A DNA stretch of 64,000 nucleotides from Microbulbifer thermotolerans (lineage in GTDB: Bacteria > Pseudomonadota > Gammaproteobacteria > Pseudomonadales > Cellvibrionaceae): assembly GCF_900112305.1 (NCBI RefSeq), contig NZ_FOKT01000009.1, positions 1-64,000 of the forward strand. Direction: 5' to 3'. Position 1 is the stretch's first letter; every line of letters begins with the position of its first letter. A program made the translations under genes and the position numbers. This document shows positions 27,557-36,529 of this stretch, piece by piece. The notes beneath the pieces are model-generated. The model was not told the DNA's origin and did no database searches. It was given only the letters and a program-made list of their open reading frames with translations.

Positions 27557-27730
27557 TAACATGGGCGGTAAAGTAATCGCTAGAGACTTGTTAGAGAGAA
27601 TTTCGGCTAGATAAAAAATTTCTTGACTCTCATTGTTTCTCATATCAGAAGGGTAATCCCTGACCTTGAGTGCTAATGTACCTTCTCTCCCCTTAAAGTG
27701 GATATTTCAATAAGTAAGCGCAGTGTACAA

Positions 27731-28663
27731 TTATTTATTGATTTCTAATGACTCCAAAAACAGCCGCACCGCCGGGTGTTCTGCGGCACTTCGCTTGAAG
27801 GTCGCCGCGTTCTCGATCCGGTAGCGGAACCGCTCCGGCCGCAGGGCCATCAGTTGTCCGCGCTGCACGTAGTCCTCCGCCAGGTACTCAGGCAAAAAGC
27901 CCACAAACTGCCCCGACAATATCATCGCCAGTCGCGCCGCCATATGGTTGGCGGTGGATTTGCGCGGAAACAGGCGGTAAAGGTGCGCTGCGCCGGATAG
28001 GACGGCGTGGCTGGGGGCCGCCAATTCTTGCTTTGTTAGTGACTCCTCGCTTACTTCTTCTGCAGCGGCCAGCGGATGCTGCTGGCTGCAGTAAAGTAGT
28101 GACTGGTGGTGGAACAGGGGGCGGTACTGAAGGCCGGGGCGGTGGGAGTGAAGCGGGTTGATACCCACATCGGCACGGCCGGCGAGGATTTCAAGTTCCA
28201 GCTCCTGCGGGTCGGCCAGCTGCAGGTCCAACTGCAGCTCCGGGGCCTGCTGGCGGATACGGGCCAGGGTCGCGGGCAGGTCCAGCTGGGGGATTTCCAG
28301 TACATCGTCTGGCAGCACGATGCGCAGGCTGCCAGTCAGGCTCGACTGGATGGCATTGACTTGGCTTCTGAAGGCATCCAGGTGGCTGTCCAGTTCAATA
28401 ATGGCCCGGTAGACCGCTTCGCCTTCCGGGGTGAGCTTGAAGTCGGCACGGCCCCGGGATCTCAAGCACAGCGGCATGCCCAGACGCGATTCCAGGTCGG
28501 AGAGGTGTACGCTGATGGTGGAGCGGCTGATGTTCAGTGCCACTTCGGCGGCGGCCAGGCCGCCAGCGCGGACGACTTCGCGGAATACGCGCAGCAGACG
28601 CAGGTCCATGTCGCTCAGGCGGCCGCCGAGGGCGCTTTTGCTGGTTTTTTTGGCCTTGCTCAT
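27731..28663 (-). CDS. LysR family transcriptional regulator
   Basis: This 310-residue regulator has a winged helix-turn-helix (about residues 19-77: LRLLRVFREVVRAGGLAAAE, ISRSTISVHLSDLESRLG) and a two-lobed effector-binding domain (from about 100, GSLRIVLPDDV). ATG 28663 starts a Lys-rich leader; ATG 28609 is also possible. It is divergent from the semialdehyde dehydrogenase/transaminase operon and may control it, although a full repeat copy now lies between them. Confidence 0.85.
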   Translation of the reverse strand: MSKAKKTSKSALGGRLSDMDLRLLRVFREVVRAGGLAAAEVALNISRSTISVHLSDLESRLGMPLCLRSRGRADFKLTPEGEAVYRAIIELDSHLDAFRSQVNAIQSSLTGSLRIVLPDDVLEIPQLDLPATLARIRQQAPELQLDLQLADPQELELEILAGRADVGINPLHSHRPGLQYRPLFHHQSLLYCSQQHPLAAAEEVSEESLTKQELAAPSHAVLSGAAHLYRLFPRKSTANHMAARLAMILSGQFVGFLPEYLAEDYVQRGQLMALRPERFRYRIENAATFKRSAAEHPAVRLFLESLEINK

Positions 28664-28828
28664 CCGTTTTACCCGTGTGCTTGCTGATGGATTGCCTGCG
28701 GGAGCTTGGGGCACCGCTGATTAAGCCCCTTGACGACAAAATACTTGAAGCCGCATGAGAATCTCAGGTGATGGGATGGGCGCCCCAGAATCGACTACAG
28801 CGCTCAAGCATATGAATTGGGATTCCTA

Positions 28829-29043
28829 GGGAACCTTTGATTAATCCGCGTGAATACTATGGTAGGTTTTGGGGCGCTCAGCCAATAGGACGGATATTTC
28901 GGAAACGCACGAGTACTTCCCTGTAGCTCCGACGGATACCTCCCTGTATCCGTCGGTTTCGAAATATCCATCCTATCACCTGAGCTTCTCATCTGCCCAC
29001 GAAGAATCTCTGCCACCAGCAAGTGAATTAATCAGAAGTTCCC
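28829..29043 (+). repeat. dispersed MITE-like repeat, full copy 3
   Basis: This copy of about 215 bp has GGGAACCTTTGATTAATCC at the left end and GAATTAATCAGAAGTTCCC at the right. Both internal palindromes are kept. TA flanks both ends (28827-28828 and 29044-29045). A shorter related segment, CACCGCTGATTAAGCCCCTTGACGAC-like, begins near 28712. Copy 3 lies between the LysR gene and the dehydrogenase operon. Confidence 0.87.
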
Positions 29044-29167
29044 TAGCTTAGGAGAAAGTTTGATAAAGGTAAATTTTTGTTGGAAAGATACTACTATTCG
29101 CCGCCTGTACTCCGCGCCAGAATCCTTGCAAGAGCATTGAAAAGCAATAATTGCAAGGAGATTTGCG

Positions 29168-30613
29168 GTGCAACTGGCCAATAATGATTTGTTGAAACTG
29201 CACAACTATATCGGTGGTGAGTGGTGTGCGGGAGCCGGCACTGTCGAAGTGCGGGACCCGGCTAACGGCGATTTGTTGGCGGAGGTAGCGGATGGCAGCG
29301 CCGCCGATGCCGAAAGAGCGGTGGCCGCCGCCAGCGCGGCTTTTCCGGCGTGGAAGTCGAAAACTGCCGCCGAACGCGCCGCGGTATTGAAGCGCTGGTA
29401 TCAGCTGATTATGGACAATGTCGATGACCTGGCGCGCATCCTGACTCTGGAACAGGGTAAACCCCTGGCGGAGGCCAAGGGCGAGATTGTCTACGGCGCT
29501 TCCTTTATCGAATGGTTTGCGGAGGAATGCCGGCGGGCCTACGGCCAGACAATTCCCACTCACAACCCGGCCATGCGCCTGAACACCATCCGCCAGCCGG
29601 TGGGCGTGGTCACCTGTATCACCCCCTGGAACTTCCCCAATGCGATGATCACGCGCAAGGCGGCGCCTGCACTCGCGGCCGGTTGTACCGTGGTGATCAA
29701 GCCCGCGGTGGAGACGCCGCTGTCCGCCCTGGCCCTGTGCCAGCTGGCGGAGGAAGCAGGTTTGCCGAAGGGCACCATCAATATGATCGTGGGATCGGAT
29801 GCCCCCGCCATCGGCAAGGTACTGACCCAGGACCCGCGGGTGGCGAAGTTCACTTTTACCGGCTCCACCGCGGTGGGCAAGTTGCTGATGGCTCAGTGTG
29901 CCAGCACCGTGAAGAAAATGTCTATGGAACTAGGTGGCAACGCGCCTTTTATTGTTTTCGACGACGCCGATCTGGACACCGCGGTCAGTGCCTGTGTAGC
30001 GACTAAATTCCGCAACGCTGGCCAGACTTGTGTATCCACCAACCGCATTTATGTGCACGAAACGGTGCACGATGCCTTTGTCGATAAATTGCGTGCGGCG
30101 ATGGGAGAGCTGAAAGTCGGGCACGGTTGCGATGAAGGGGTGACCGTCGGCCCGCTGATCCACCGCCGCGCCGCCGAGCGGGTAGGCACTCTGGTACGGG
30201 ATGCGGTGGAAATGGGTGCGAAAGTCGAGCTGGGCGGCGATTACCGGCCCATCGGCGAAAACTACTTTGCACCTACACTGTTAACCGGCGTTAGCGACGA
30301 AATGCGCATTGCCCGGGAGGAGATCTTCGGGCCGCTGGCACCAGTGCAGAAATTCGCCGACGAGGAGGATGTGATCCGCCGGGCCAACGATACACCCTAC
30401 GGTCTTGCGGCCTACGTAATGAGCGAAAACATCCGCCGCGCCAACCGCGTGGTAGAGGCGCTGGAATACGGCATGGTGGCCTGTAACGCCGGTGTCTTTT
30501 CCACAACCGTTGCGCCATTCGGTGGCTGCAAGGAATCCGGCATTGGCCGCGAAGGCGGTGTCGAGGGAATGGCGGAATTTTACGAGACCAAGTACTGCTG
30601 TTTCGGCGCGTGA
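29168..30613 (+). CDS. gabD: NAD(P)-dependent succinate-semialdehyde dehydrogenase
   Basis: This 481-residue aldehyde dehydrogenase has the GabD pattern: LEQGKPLAEAKGEI, TPWNFPNAMITRK, TGSTAVGK, the base Glu in MELGGNAPFIVFDDAD, the Cys in NAGQTCVSTNR and the ending APFGGCKESGIGREGG. It would oxidise succinate semialdehyde, or a related semialdehyde such as malonate semialdehyde, to the acid. The start is GTG with AAGGAG 8 bases upstream. An omega-transaminase gene follows, fitting a transamination-then-oxidation route for an omega-amino acid. Confidence 0.9.
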   Translation: MQLANNDLLKLHNYIGGEWCAGAGTVEVRDPANGDLLAEVADGSAADAERAVAAASAAFPAWKSKTAAERAAVLKRWYQLIMDNVDDLARILTLEQGKPLAEAKGEIVYGASFIEWFAEECRRAYGQTIPTHNPAMRLNTIRQPVGVVTCITPWNFPNAMITRKAAPALAAGCTVVIKPAVETPLSALALCQLAEEAGLPKGTINMIVGSDAPAIGKVLTQDPRVAKFTFTGSTAVGKLLMAQCASTVKKMSMELGGNAPFIVFDDADLDTAVSACVATKFRNAGQTCVSTNRIYVHETVHDAFVDKLRAAMGELKVGHGCDEGVTVGPLIHRRAAERVGTLVRDAVEMGAKVELGGDYRPIGENYFAPTLLTGVSDEMRIAREEIFGPLAPVQKFADEEDVIRRANDTPYGLAAYVMSENIRRANRVVEALEYGMVACNAGVFSTTVAPFGGCKESGIGREGGVEGMAEFYETKYCCFGA

Positions 30614-30675
30614 AGAAACCGCCTACTGGTCGCAACCGATGTTGAATCTACTGGTAATTCGCGGAGCGAGAAACC

Positions 30676-31989
30676 ATGTCTGAACTGAAAACCGACGCTT
30701 TCTGGATGCCCTTTACTCCCAACCGCCGTTTTAAATCCGCGCCGCGGATTGTGGAACGCGCGGAGGGAATTTACCTCACCGAAAAAGGCGGTCGCCAAAT
30801 AATCGACGCCACAGCCGGTCTCTGGTGTTCCAATGCCGGTCACGGCCGTACGGAGATTGCCGAGGCCATTTACCAGCAGGCCAAAAAGCTGGATTACAGC
30901 TCTATTTTTAATTTCGGACACGAATTGAGTTTTGAATATTCCGAGCGCCTGGTAAAGCACACACCCGACGGCCTCAACCATGTATTCTTTGGCAACTCGG
31001 GTTCCGAAGCGGTGGAAAGCGCACTGAAAATCGCCCTGCAATATCAGCGTGCGCGTGGCAAGGGAACCCGCACCATGTTTATCGGCCGCGAGAAGGGCTA
31101 CCACGGGGTAAACTTCGGCGGTATCTCCGTGGGCGGAATTGCGCCCAATTACCAGACGTTCGGCCAGCCGGTGAAGGCCAATCACATGCGCCACACGCTG
31201 GATATTGAACGCAATGCCTTCAGCCGCGGCCTGCCGGAACAAGGTGTGGAGCTGGCGGAAGACCTGGAGCGCCTGGTGGCCTTCCACGGTGCGGATCAGA
31301 TTGCCGCGGTGATTGTTGAGCCCTTCTCCGGTGCCGGCGGTGTGATACTGCCGCCGAAAGGCTATCTTCAGCGCCTGCGCGAGATCTGCGACAAGCATGA
31401 TCTGCTGCTGATTTTCGACGAGGTCATCTCCGGCTGGGGCCGTACGGGTTCCGCCTTTGCTGCCATTGAGTGGGGGGTGACGCCGGATATGATCACTTCC
31501 GCCAAGGGAATTACCAACGCAACAGTGCCGCTGAGCGCCGTATTTGTAAAAGATGAAATTTACCAAACGGTAATGGACGCCGCGCCGGAAGGTGCAGTGG
31601 AGTTTTTCCACGGCTACACCTACTCTGCCCACCCTGTGGCCTGCGCCGCGGGCATGGCGACACTGGACATCTACGAACGCGAGGGCTTGCTCACCCGCGC
31701 CAGCGGCGACATCGGCAAGCACTGGGAAGCGGCCTTGCACAGTCTGGCCGAACTCGACAATGTGATCGATGTGCGCAACTATGGCCTGGTTGGCGCGGTC
31801 GAGCTGCGCGCGCCGGAAAATCTGAAGGGCAAGTTCGGCGGCAAGGTGTCCGGCATGGCCTGGGATGCCGGGGTAATGGCGCGCGGTATCGGCGATGCCC
31901 TGTGCATGTCTCCGCCGCTGATTATTGAAACGCACGAGATCGATGCCATCGTCGACAAGCTGCGCGGTGTGATTACTTCACTGGCCTGA
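30676..31989 (+). CDS. omega-amino acid:pyruvate transaminase
   Basis: This 437-residue PLP enzyme is a class III aminotransferase. TPNRRFKSAPRIVERAEG, the phosphate-binding NSGSEAVESALKIA, EKGYHGVNFGG, the cofactor Asp in IFDEVISGWGRTG and the Schiff-base Lys in SAKGITNATVP are all present. The pattern is that of beta-alanine:pyruvate-type transaminases, which form malonate semialdehyde or other omega-aldehydes. It follows the semialdehyde dehydrogenase gene by 62 bases and is likely cotranscribed. Confidence 0.9.
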   Translation: MSELKTDAFWMPFTPNRRFKSAPRIVERAEGIYLTEKGGRQIIDATAGLWCSNAGHGRTEIAEAIYQQAKKLDYSSIFNFGHELSFEYSERLVKHTPDGLNHVFFGNSGSEAVESALKIALQYQRARGKGTRTMFIGREKGYHGVNFGGISVGGIAPNYQTFGQPVKANHMRHTLDIERNAFSRGLPEQGVELAEDLERLVAFHGADQIAAVIVEPFSGAGGVILPPKGYLQRLREICDKHDLLLIFDEVISGWGRTGSAFAAIEWGVTPDMITSAKGITNATVPLSAVFVKDEIYQTVMDAAPEGAVEFFHGYTYSAHPVACAAGMATLDIYEREGLLTRASGDIGKHWEAALHSLAELDNVIDVRNYGLVGAVELRAPENLKGKFGGKVSGMAWDAGVMARGIGDALCMSPPLIIETHEIDAIVDKLRGVITSLA

Positions 31990-31996
31990 TGCGGCT

Positions 31997-32049
31997 GGGA
32001 AAGCGGAGGAGTGCCGTGGGTTTTTTCCGCTTTCCCTGGGCCTTTTGTT
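31997..32049 (+). terminator. hairpin after the transaminase gene
   Basis: GGGAAAGCGG at 31997-32006 pairs with CCGCTTTCCC at 32027-32036, followed by a weak T-rich stretch. It may end the dehydrogenase-transaminase transcript. Confidence 0.5.
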
Positions 32050-32151
32050 ACCGCATCGGCGCAATTCAAAGCACAGTTTTTCGAAAAACTTGGATTTTGA
32101 GGGCGGTGACCTTTTAATGGTTTATCGCCAGCGCAGACAGGGGCCGAAGCG

Positions 32152-32751
32152 ATGCGCAACCATCCCGTATCCGATCCCGACTTGGAACCCTCTCTGGCGA
32201 CAAGGCCGATATTGCGGGTGTTGTCGGAAAACTGGTGGCTATTGCTGCTGCGCGGTATTGCCGGCGTAACCTTCGGGGTATTGTGTTTTATCTGGCCGGG
32301 CTTGTCGCTGCTTACCCTGGTGTTGCTGTTCGGAATTTATGTTCTGTTGGACGGCTTCTTCACCTTGATTGCCGCGGTTCTCGGGCGGCATAGAGCTATG
32401 CCATTGTGGTGGCTGGTCCTCGCTGGGTTGGTCAGTGTTGCGGCGGGTATATTTACTTTTATCTACCCCCAACTCACCGCGCTGGTGCTGGTGATTTGTA
32501 TCGGTGCCTGGGCCTTGGTGCGCGGGGCGTTTGAGATCATCGGTGCTTTTCTTCTGCGCAGGGAGATCCACAACGAGTGGCTGTTAATGGCGATAGGTCT
32601 TTTGTCGATGATTTTCGGTTTGGCAATTCTAGTCAATCCATCGGCCGGTGCCTTGGCGCTGGTGTGGCTGATCGGCCTCTACGCCATACTGTTCGGCCTG
32701 CCAATGATATGGCTGGGACTTCGCCTGCGGAAACAACAGCAGGTTCATTAA
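32152..32751 (+). CDS. HdeD family membrane protein
   Basis: This 199-residue protein has six hydrophobic helices in three hairpins, starting WWLLLLRGIAGVTFGVLCFIWP. The repeated WxLxxxGxxxxxxG pattern is typical of HdeD/DUF308, a membrane protein linked with acid resistance and envelope stress. It sits between the transaminase gene and the MocR-type regulator in the same direction, but no functional link to amino-acid catabolism is known. Confidence 0.88.
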   Translation: MRNHPVSDPDLEPSLATRPILRVLSENWWLLLLRGIAGVTFGVLCFIWPGLSLLTLVLLFGIYVLLDGFFTLIAAVLGRHRAMPLWWLVLAGLVSVAAGIFTFIYPQLTALVLVICIGAWALVRGAFEIIGAFLLRREIHNEWLLMAIGLLSMIFGLAILVNPSAGALALVWLIGLYAILFGLPMIWLGLRLRKQQQVH

Positions 32752-32792
32752 CTATTTTCGCGAAGTCGGCGCTGCCCTACCGCTTGATTTGC

Positions 32793-32814
32793 CATTATTG
32801 CCGGGGGCATTATT
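32793..32814. promoter_or_regulatory. paired CATTATT direct repeats before the MocR gene
   Basis: CATTATT occurs at 32793-32799 and 32808-32814, about one and a half helical turns apart and 60 bases before the regulator start. MocR-type regulators often bind direct repeats near their own gene, so this is a candidate operator. No binding is demonstrated. Confidence 0.3.
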
Positions 32815-32871
32815 CTCGCCGTACGATAACAAACCGCTGCCGGATGGCAGTGTAAAATAACGGCGGCACAA

Positions 32872-34677
32872 ATGGCGGAACCATTGATCGTATTGGACCC
32901 GCAGGCGCAAAAGAGCCTGCAGGCGCAAATACGGGAAAAAGTCATTCAGGGTATTATTTCCGGTAGCATTCCCCCCGGCCATAAGATGCCGTCCTCGCGC
33001 CGTATGGCGGAGCAGCTGGGGGTTGCCCGCAACACGGTGGTACTCGCCTATCAACAGCTGGTAGATGACGGCTTCCTGCTTACGCGGGAACGCAGCGGTT
33101 TCTACGTCAACGAAGCGATACAGCAGCAGGGGCTGATCAGCCACACCGGTTCCGTCGAGGCGACTGCCGGCAGTGACGATGATCGCGATTTTTGGCGCAG
33201 TCACTGCAACGCTGTGTCCGTCAGTCGTCGCGCCCTGCAGCCGCGTCCCGCCAACTGGCTGCAGTATCCCTTTCCATTTGTCAGCAACGAGTATGATCCG
33301 CGTCTTTACCCGGGCGCCGAGTGGCGCGAGTGCACACGGGATATTTATAGCGCGCGAGAAGTGGCCCAGTGGGCGCCCCTTGGGGCCAATGAAGATGACC
33401 GCCAGCTGCTCGAGCAGATTTGCACACGGCTACTGCCGAGGCGGGGTATCTATGTGGAACCGGGGCAGATCCTGTTGACCAGCGGATTACAGCAGGCCTG
33501 CTACTTGCTCGGCCAGCTGCTGCTGGGGGAAAAGCGTTCTCTCGGTATGGTGTTGCCCGCCTGTGCGGAAACCGAGGAGATCTTCCGCCGCACCGGAGCG
33601 CGAATAGAGGCGCTGCCACAGGACGGTGACGGCCCGCTGATCGGAGAGGAGCTGCAAAACAGCGACTGCTGGTTTTTGCAGCCCAATGCCCACAATCCCA
33701 CAGCGGTCACCACCACGCTGGAACGCCGTCGTGCACTGCTGCGGGCGGCGGCGGTGCGCGGCGCGGTGATTATTGAAAATGACTGCGAACATGAATTCTG
33801 TTACCACGGCAGCCCGTTGCCACCGCTGAAAAGCATGAGTGGGGGCCGTTCGGTCATCTACTTGTATCAGTTCCCCAAGATTATTGATCCCGGTATGCAG
33901 CTGACGTTTATTGTCGGCCCCAAACCGGTGATCCAGCGGTTGCGTGCGCTGCGCTATACCCTGCGGGAGCGCATGCCGCCGATCAATCAGCGGTTGCTTG
34001 CGAAGTTTGTTGCCTCCGGGCATCTGGATGCGGCCACTTTCCGCATCACGCAGCAGCTGCGCGAGCGCTGGGTGGCGCTTGGCGAGGCGCTGTTGTATTA
34101 CCTCCCGAAGCTGAAGGTACGCCGCGCCAGTTGCGGCACCGCATGTTGGCTGCAGCTGCCCGAGGCCGTGGATGCCGATCAGCTGCAACAACGCGCCGAG
34201 CAGGAGGGGTTATTGGTGGAAACCGTGCAGGGCAGCAATACGTTGCGCATTGGCTTTTCCTCCATTGAAGCGGAAAAAATCGAAGCCGGTGTCCGGCTGT
34301 TAGCACAGCTGATCAATGGCGAAGTCTCCGCTACTGAAGAAACATTGGAAACGGCCACAGGCCGCCGACTCAGCGCCGACGATCTGCGCGCGGAATTTCC
34401 CGGTGCGGTTCTGCTCGGCACCAACACTCTGGGAGAGTCATATCGCATTGAATTAATGCCCGACGGCACTATGCTCGGCTATTCCCGTAACGATGTGGAC
34501 GTGGATGAAACCGATACCGGGAGGTGGTGGCTGGAGGGTGACCTCTGGGTGCGCCAGTGGCGCAACTGGTCCTATGGGCGCAAGGCAAGTTTCTATGTGG
34601 TTGCGGAAGAACACCGTATTAAATGGTTTAATGCAGCGGGCAAACTGATCGACACCGCTATCCTTGTGCACGAATAA
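32872..34677 (+). CDS. MocR-type GntR/aminotransferase regulator with extra C-terminal domain
   Basis: This 601-residue protein has an N-terminal GntR winged helix (about residues 10-80: IREKVIQGIISGSIPPGHKMPSS-like, GVARNTVVLAYQQL) and an aminotransferase-fold PLP domain (about 125-480). The PLP Lys is in YQFPKIIDPGMQL; most relatives have Ser before the Lys. About 110 further residues follow, with a strand-rich, Trp-rich pattern (RWWLEGDLWVRQWRNWSYG) not seen in standard MocR proteins of about 470-500 residues. It probably senses an amino-acid ligand through PLP and controls the neighbouring catabolic genes. Confidence 0.85.
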   Translation: MAEPLIVLDPQAQKSLQAQIREKVIQGIISGSIPPGHKMPSSRRMAEQLGVARNTVVLAYQQLVDDGFLLTRERSGFYVNEAIQQQGLISHTGSVEATAGSDDDRDFWRSHCNAVSVSRRALQPRPANWLQYPFPFVSNEYDPRLYPGAEWRECTRDIYSAREVAQWAPLGANEDDRQLLEQICTRLLPRRGIYVEPGQILLTSGLQQACYLLGQLLLGEKRSLGMVLPACAETEEIFRRTGARIEALPQDGDGPLIGEELQNSDCWFLQPNAHNPTAVTTTLERRRALLRAAAVRGAVIIENDCEHEFCYHGSPLPPLKSMSGGRSVIYLYQFPKIIDPGMQLTFIVGPKPVIQRLRALRYTLRERMPPINQRLLAKFVASGHLDAATFRITQQLRERWVALGEALLYYLPKLKVRRASCGTACWLQLPEAVDADQLQQRAEQEGLLVETVQGSNTLRIGFSSIEAEKIEAGVRLLAQLINGEVSATEETLETATGRRLSADDLRAEFPGAVLLGTNTLGESYRIELMPDGTMLGYSRNDVDVDETDTGRWWLEGDLWVRQWRNWSYGRKASFYVVAEEHRIKWFNAAGKLIDTAILVHE

Positions 34678-34686
34678 ATCAGTAAA

Positions 34687-34728
34687 CGCGCGATAGTTTT
34701 CGTCAGTCCGCCGGTGCTATAGCGCGCG
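34687..34728. terminator. possible bidirectional hairpin between convergent genes
   Basis: CGCGCGATAG at 34687-34696 is nearly inverted as CTATAGCGCG from 34717, with one mismatch. It lies between the convergent MocR and MFS genes. No strong T-tract is present, so the call is weak. Confidence 0.3.
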
Positions 34729-34733
34729 GGAAG

Positions 34734-35957
34734 TCAGCCTGCGGCCCGATCGAGCCGCGACGCGGCCGGCAGCGCCGCGAGGCACACCACCAGGATGCCG
34801 CAAGTAATCGCGATTAATTGCGTATAGCTGCCGCCGGCGGAAATAAAATAGCCGGCCGCCAGCGGGCCGCAGGCCAGTCCCGTTTTCGAGGCAAAGCCGC
34901 CGAAGGCTCCCATTTGTCCCGCCGCATCAAACCTGGACGCCATGGTCAGAAAGTAGGGTACACAGAAAGCCCAGGTAATTCCTGTGATTATATTGGCGGC
35001 GACAAACACCGGTTTCAGGTCGCTGAAAATAAACATTGCCAAGCCCACCAGCGTCACGAGCAGCGCGATGGCCAGCGGCGGAGCCAGGGCAAAGCGCTGG
35101 CCCGTATAGGCGGCCAGGGCAGCGCCGCCGATGGCAACCAAGTTGGCCCAAAAGAGTGTCTGGCTGATAAAGGTAAGTGGCAGCCCGAAGGATTTGCCCA
35201 GATCAAAAATAAACGCGAACAGGGCCATATTGGAAAGTTGAAAGCAAAACAGCGCTACCAGCGTAATCAGCATGGGGGCCAGCGCCACTTTTGCATTGAA
35301 TACAGCCTTTTTTTGTTCTTCTATCGATGGCAAGGGATAGTCGGCCAGGAAAGGCAACATCGCCAGCGTTACCAAACTGAAAGTAATCAGCGCGAAAAAG
35401 GGCACATAGGTGCCGTATAGCGCGACCAGCTCCGGCAGGAAACGCAAGCCCAGCGCGCCGCCAATATACTGCACCAGCAGCACCATACTGTAGGTGCGGC
35501 CCGCAATGCCGCTGCGCGCGATGACCGCAAAACCCAATCCCACCAGTGCGCCCCCGAGCATCCCGTGTACCAGCCTCAGAGGGATCAGCAGTTCCAGGTT
35601 GGCGAGCACAATGGTTAACAGATCCATGCCGATGGAGCAGAGCAGCAGGACAAAGGCGGCCAGTTTCCACTGCGGAATTTTCTTTACCAGAATTGATATT
35701 AAAAAGGCACCGATAACTGCACCCATGGTGTTGGCAAAAGTTATTTCTCCCGCCTGGGCCGCGGAAAGTCCGGCTCCGGTCATCAGAGAATTGACGATGA
35801 CGGGAAAAATATTGACGTAATAGAGACCGGCGGAGGAAAGGAAGGCGAGTAACAGGCTGGCGATCCAGCCCTGGGGGGCGGCGTGCGGAAAATTCTCAAT
35901 CGCCTTTTGTGGGGTTGTACCGGCATCGTTGGCCAGGCTTTCTGCGTTGTTGCTCAT
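34734..35957 (-). CDS. MFS transporter
   Basis: This 407-residue protein has about twelve membrane helices, starting with APQGWIASLLLAFLSSAGLYYVN. MFS features include the GAGLSAAQAGEI loop, VKKIPQWK after helix 2, and two six-helix halves. I chose ATG 35957 (MSNNAESL); upstream codons are not supported. Its position in the omega-amino-acid group suggests uptake of an amino acid or related carboxylate, but the substrate cannot be read from sequence. Confidence 0.82.
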   Translation of the reverse strand: MSNNAESLANDAGTTPQKAIENFPHAAPQGWIASLLLAFLSSAGLYYVNIFPVIVNSLMTGAGLSAAQAGEITFANTMGAVIGAFLISILVKKIPQWKLAAFVLLLCSIGMDLLTIVLANLELLIPLRLVHGMLGGALVGLGFAVIARSGIAGRTYSMVLLVQYIGGALGLRFLPELVALYGTYVPFFALITFSLVTLAMLPFLADYPLPSIEEQKKAVFNAKVALAPMLITLVALFCFQLSNMALFAFIFDLGKSFGLPLTFISQTLFWANLVAIGGAALAAYTGQRFALAPPLAIALLVTLVGLAMFIFSDLKPVFVAANIITGITWAFCVPYFLTMASRFDAAGQMGAFGGFASKTGLACGPLAAGYFISAGGSYTQLIAITCGILVVCLAALPAASRLDRAAG

Positions 35958-36020
35958 GGTGACTCCTGGTGTATTTATTATTGGGACATGGGTTCCGAGC
36001 GGCAGGCCCTGGCATTTCCA

Positions 36021-36151
36021 GGGAACCGTTGAGCGATGCGTTCCGGGCAAAAAATTCAAGTGATGGATTCATCATTTCGAACGGTAGTACCAAAGGAAAG
36101 TATTGGTACATTTTTGATCGCACCGCTCACTCGAATAAATCAGGGGTTCCC
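36021..36151 (-). repeat. shortened copy of the dispersed repeat
   Basis: GGGAACCGTTGAGCGATGCG at the left and GAATAAATCAGGGGTTCCC at the right are imperfect terminal repeats 131 bp apart, with TA just after the right end (36152-36153). The centre is diverged but keeps a TTTCGAACGG-like arm. It lies in the leader of the MFS gene. Confidence 0.65.
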
Positions 36152-36315
36152 TAACTGATTGTCAAAGAGAATATAGTGCCAGATGCACCCAGTCCATAGC
36201 ATCAAGCTCGGAAAAAAAACAGAAGCCAATTCGCTTTGGCCTCATGCGGGCAGAGCAACTGGCCCTATTGTCGGACGTTTCTATCCTCCAAGATACCGAC
36301 CGTTAAAAAATGTTA

Positions 36316-36503
36316 AGGGATCTCTGTTTATTCGTTTTTTGACGATAAAGACTCGTCGGTCGCAGGTAATGGGGACATTTCGAAACTGCCGGGTAGAGGA
36401 GCATATCCGGTGGAGCAACAGGCAGTGCTGTTGCCAAAGCTCGTCCCGTTGTCTGAGCGCCTGATATTGCTAAAGCGTTCATGCGAATGAATCAGAGGTT
36501 CCC
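36316..36503 (-). repeat. diverged copy of the dispersed repeat
   Basis: AGGGATCTCTGTTTATTCG at the left and GCGAATGAATCAGAGGTTCCC at the right form terminal repeats 188 bp apart, with TA on both sides (36314-36315 and 36504-36505). The internal GGACATTTCGAAAC arm and a GAGCGCCTGA block are recognisable. It ends 26 bases before the start of the nitrilase-superfamily gene. Confidence 0.7.
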
Positions 36504-36529
36504 TATCCGACAAGTGGGAACTGTTGGTA

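Noticed and set aside
18286-29043. Possible CRISPR array from the repeated segments
   Set aside because: The units are about 215 bp, widely and irregularly spaced, and separated by genes. There are no short regular repeats with spacers and no cas genes.
30580-31935. 451-codon open frame on the minus strand
   Set aside because: It is antisense to the transaminase gene, which has all PLP motifs.
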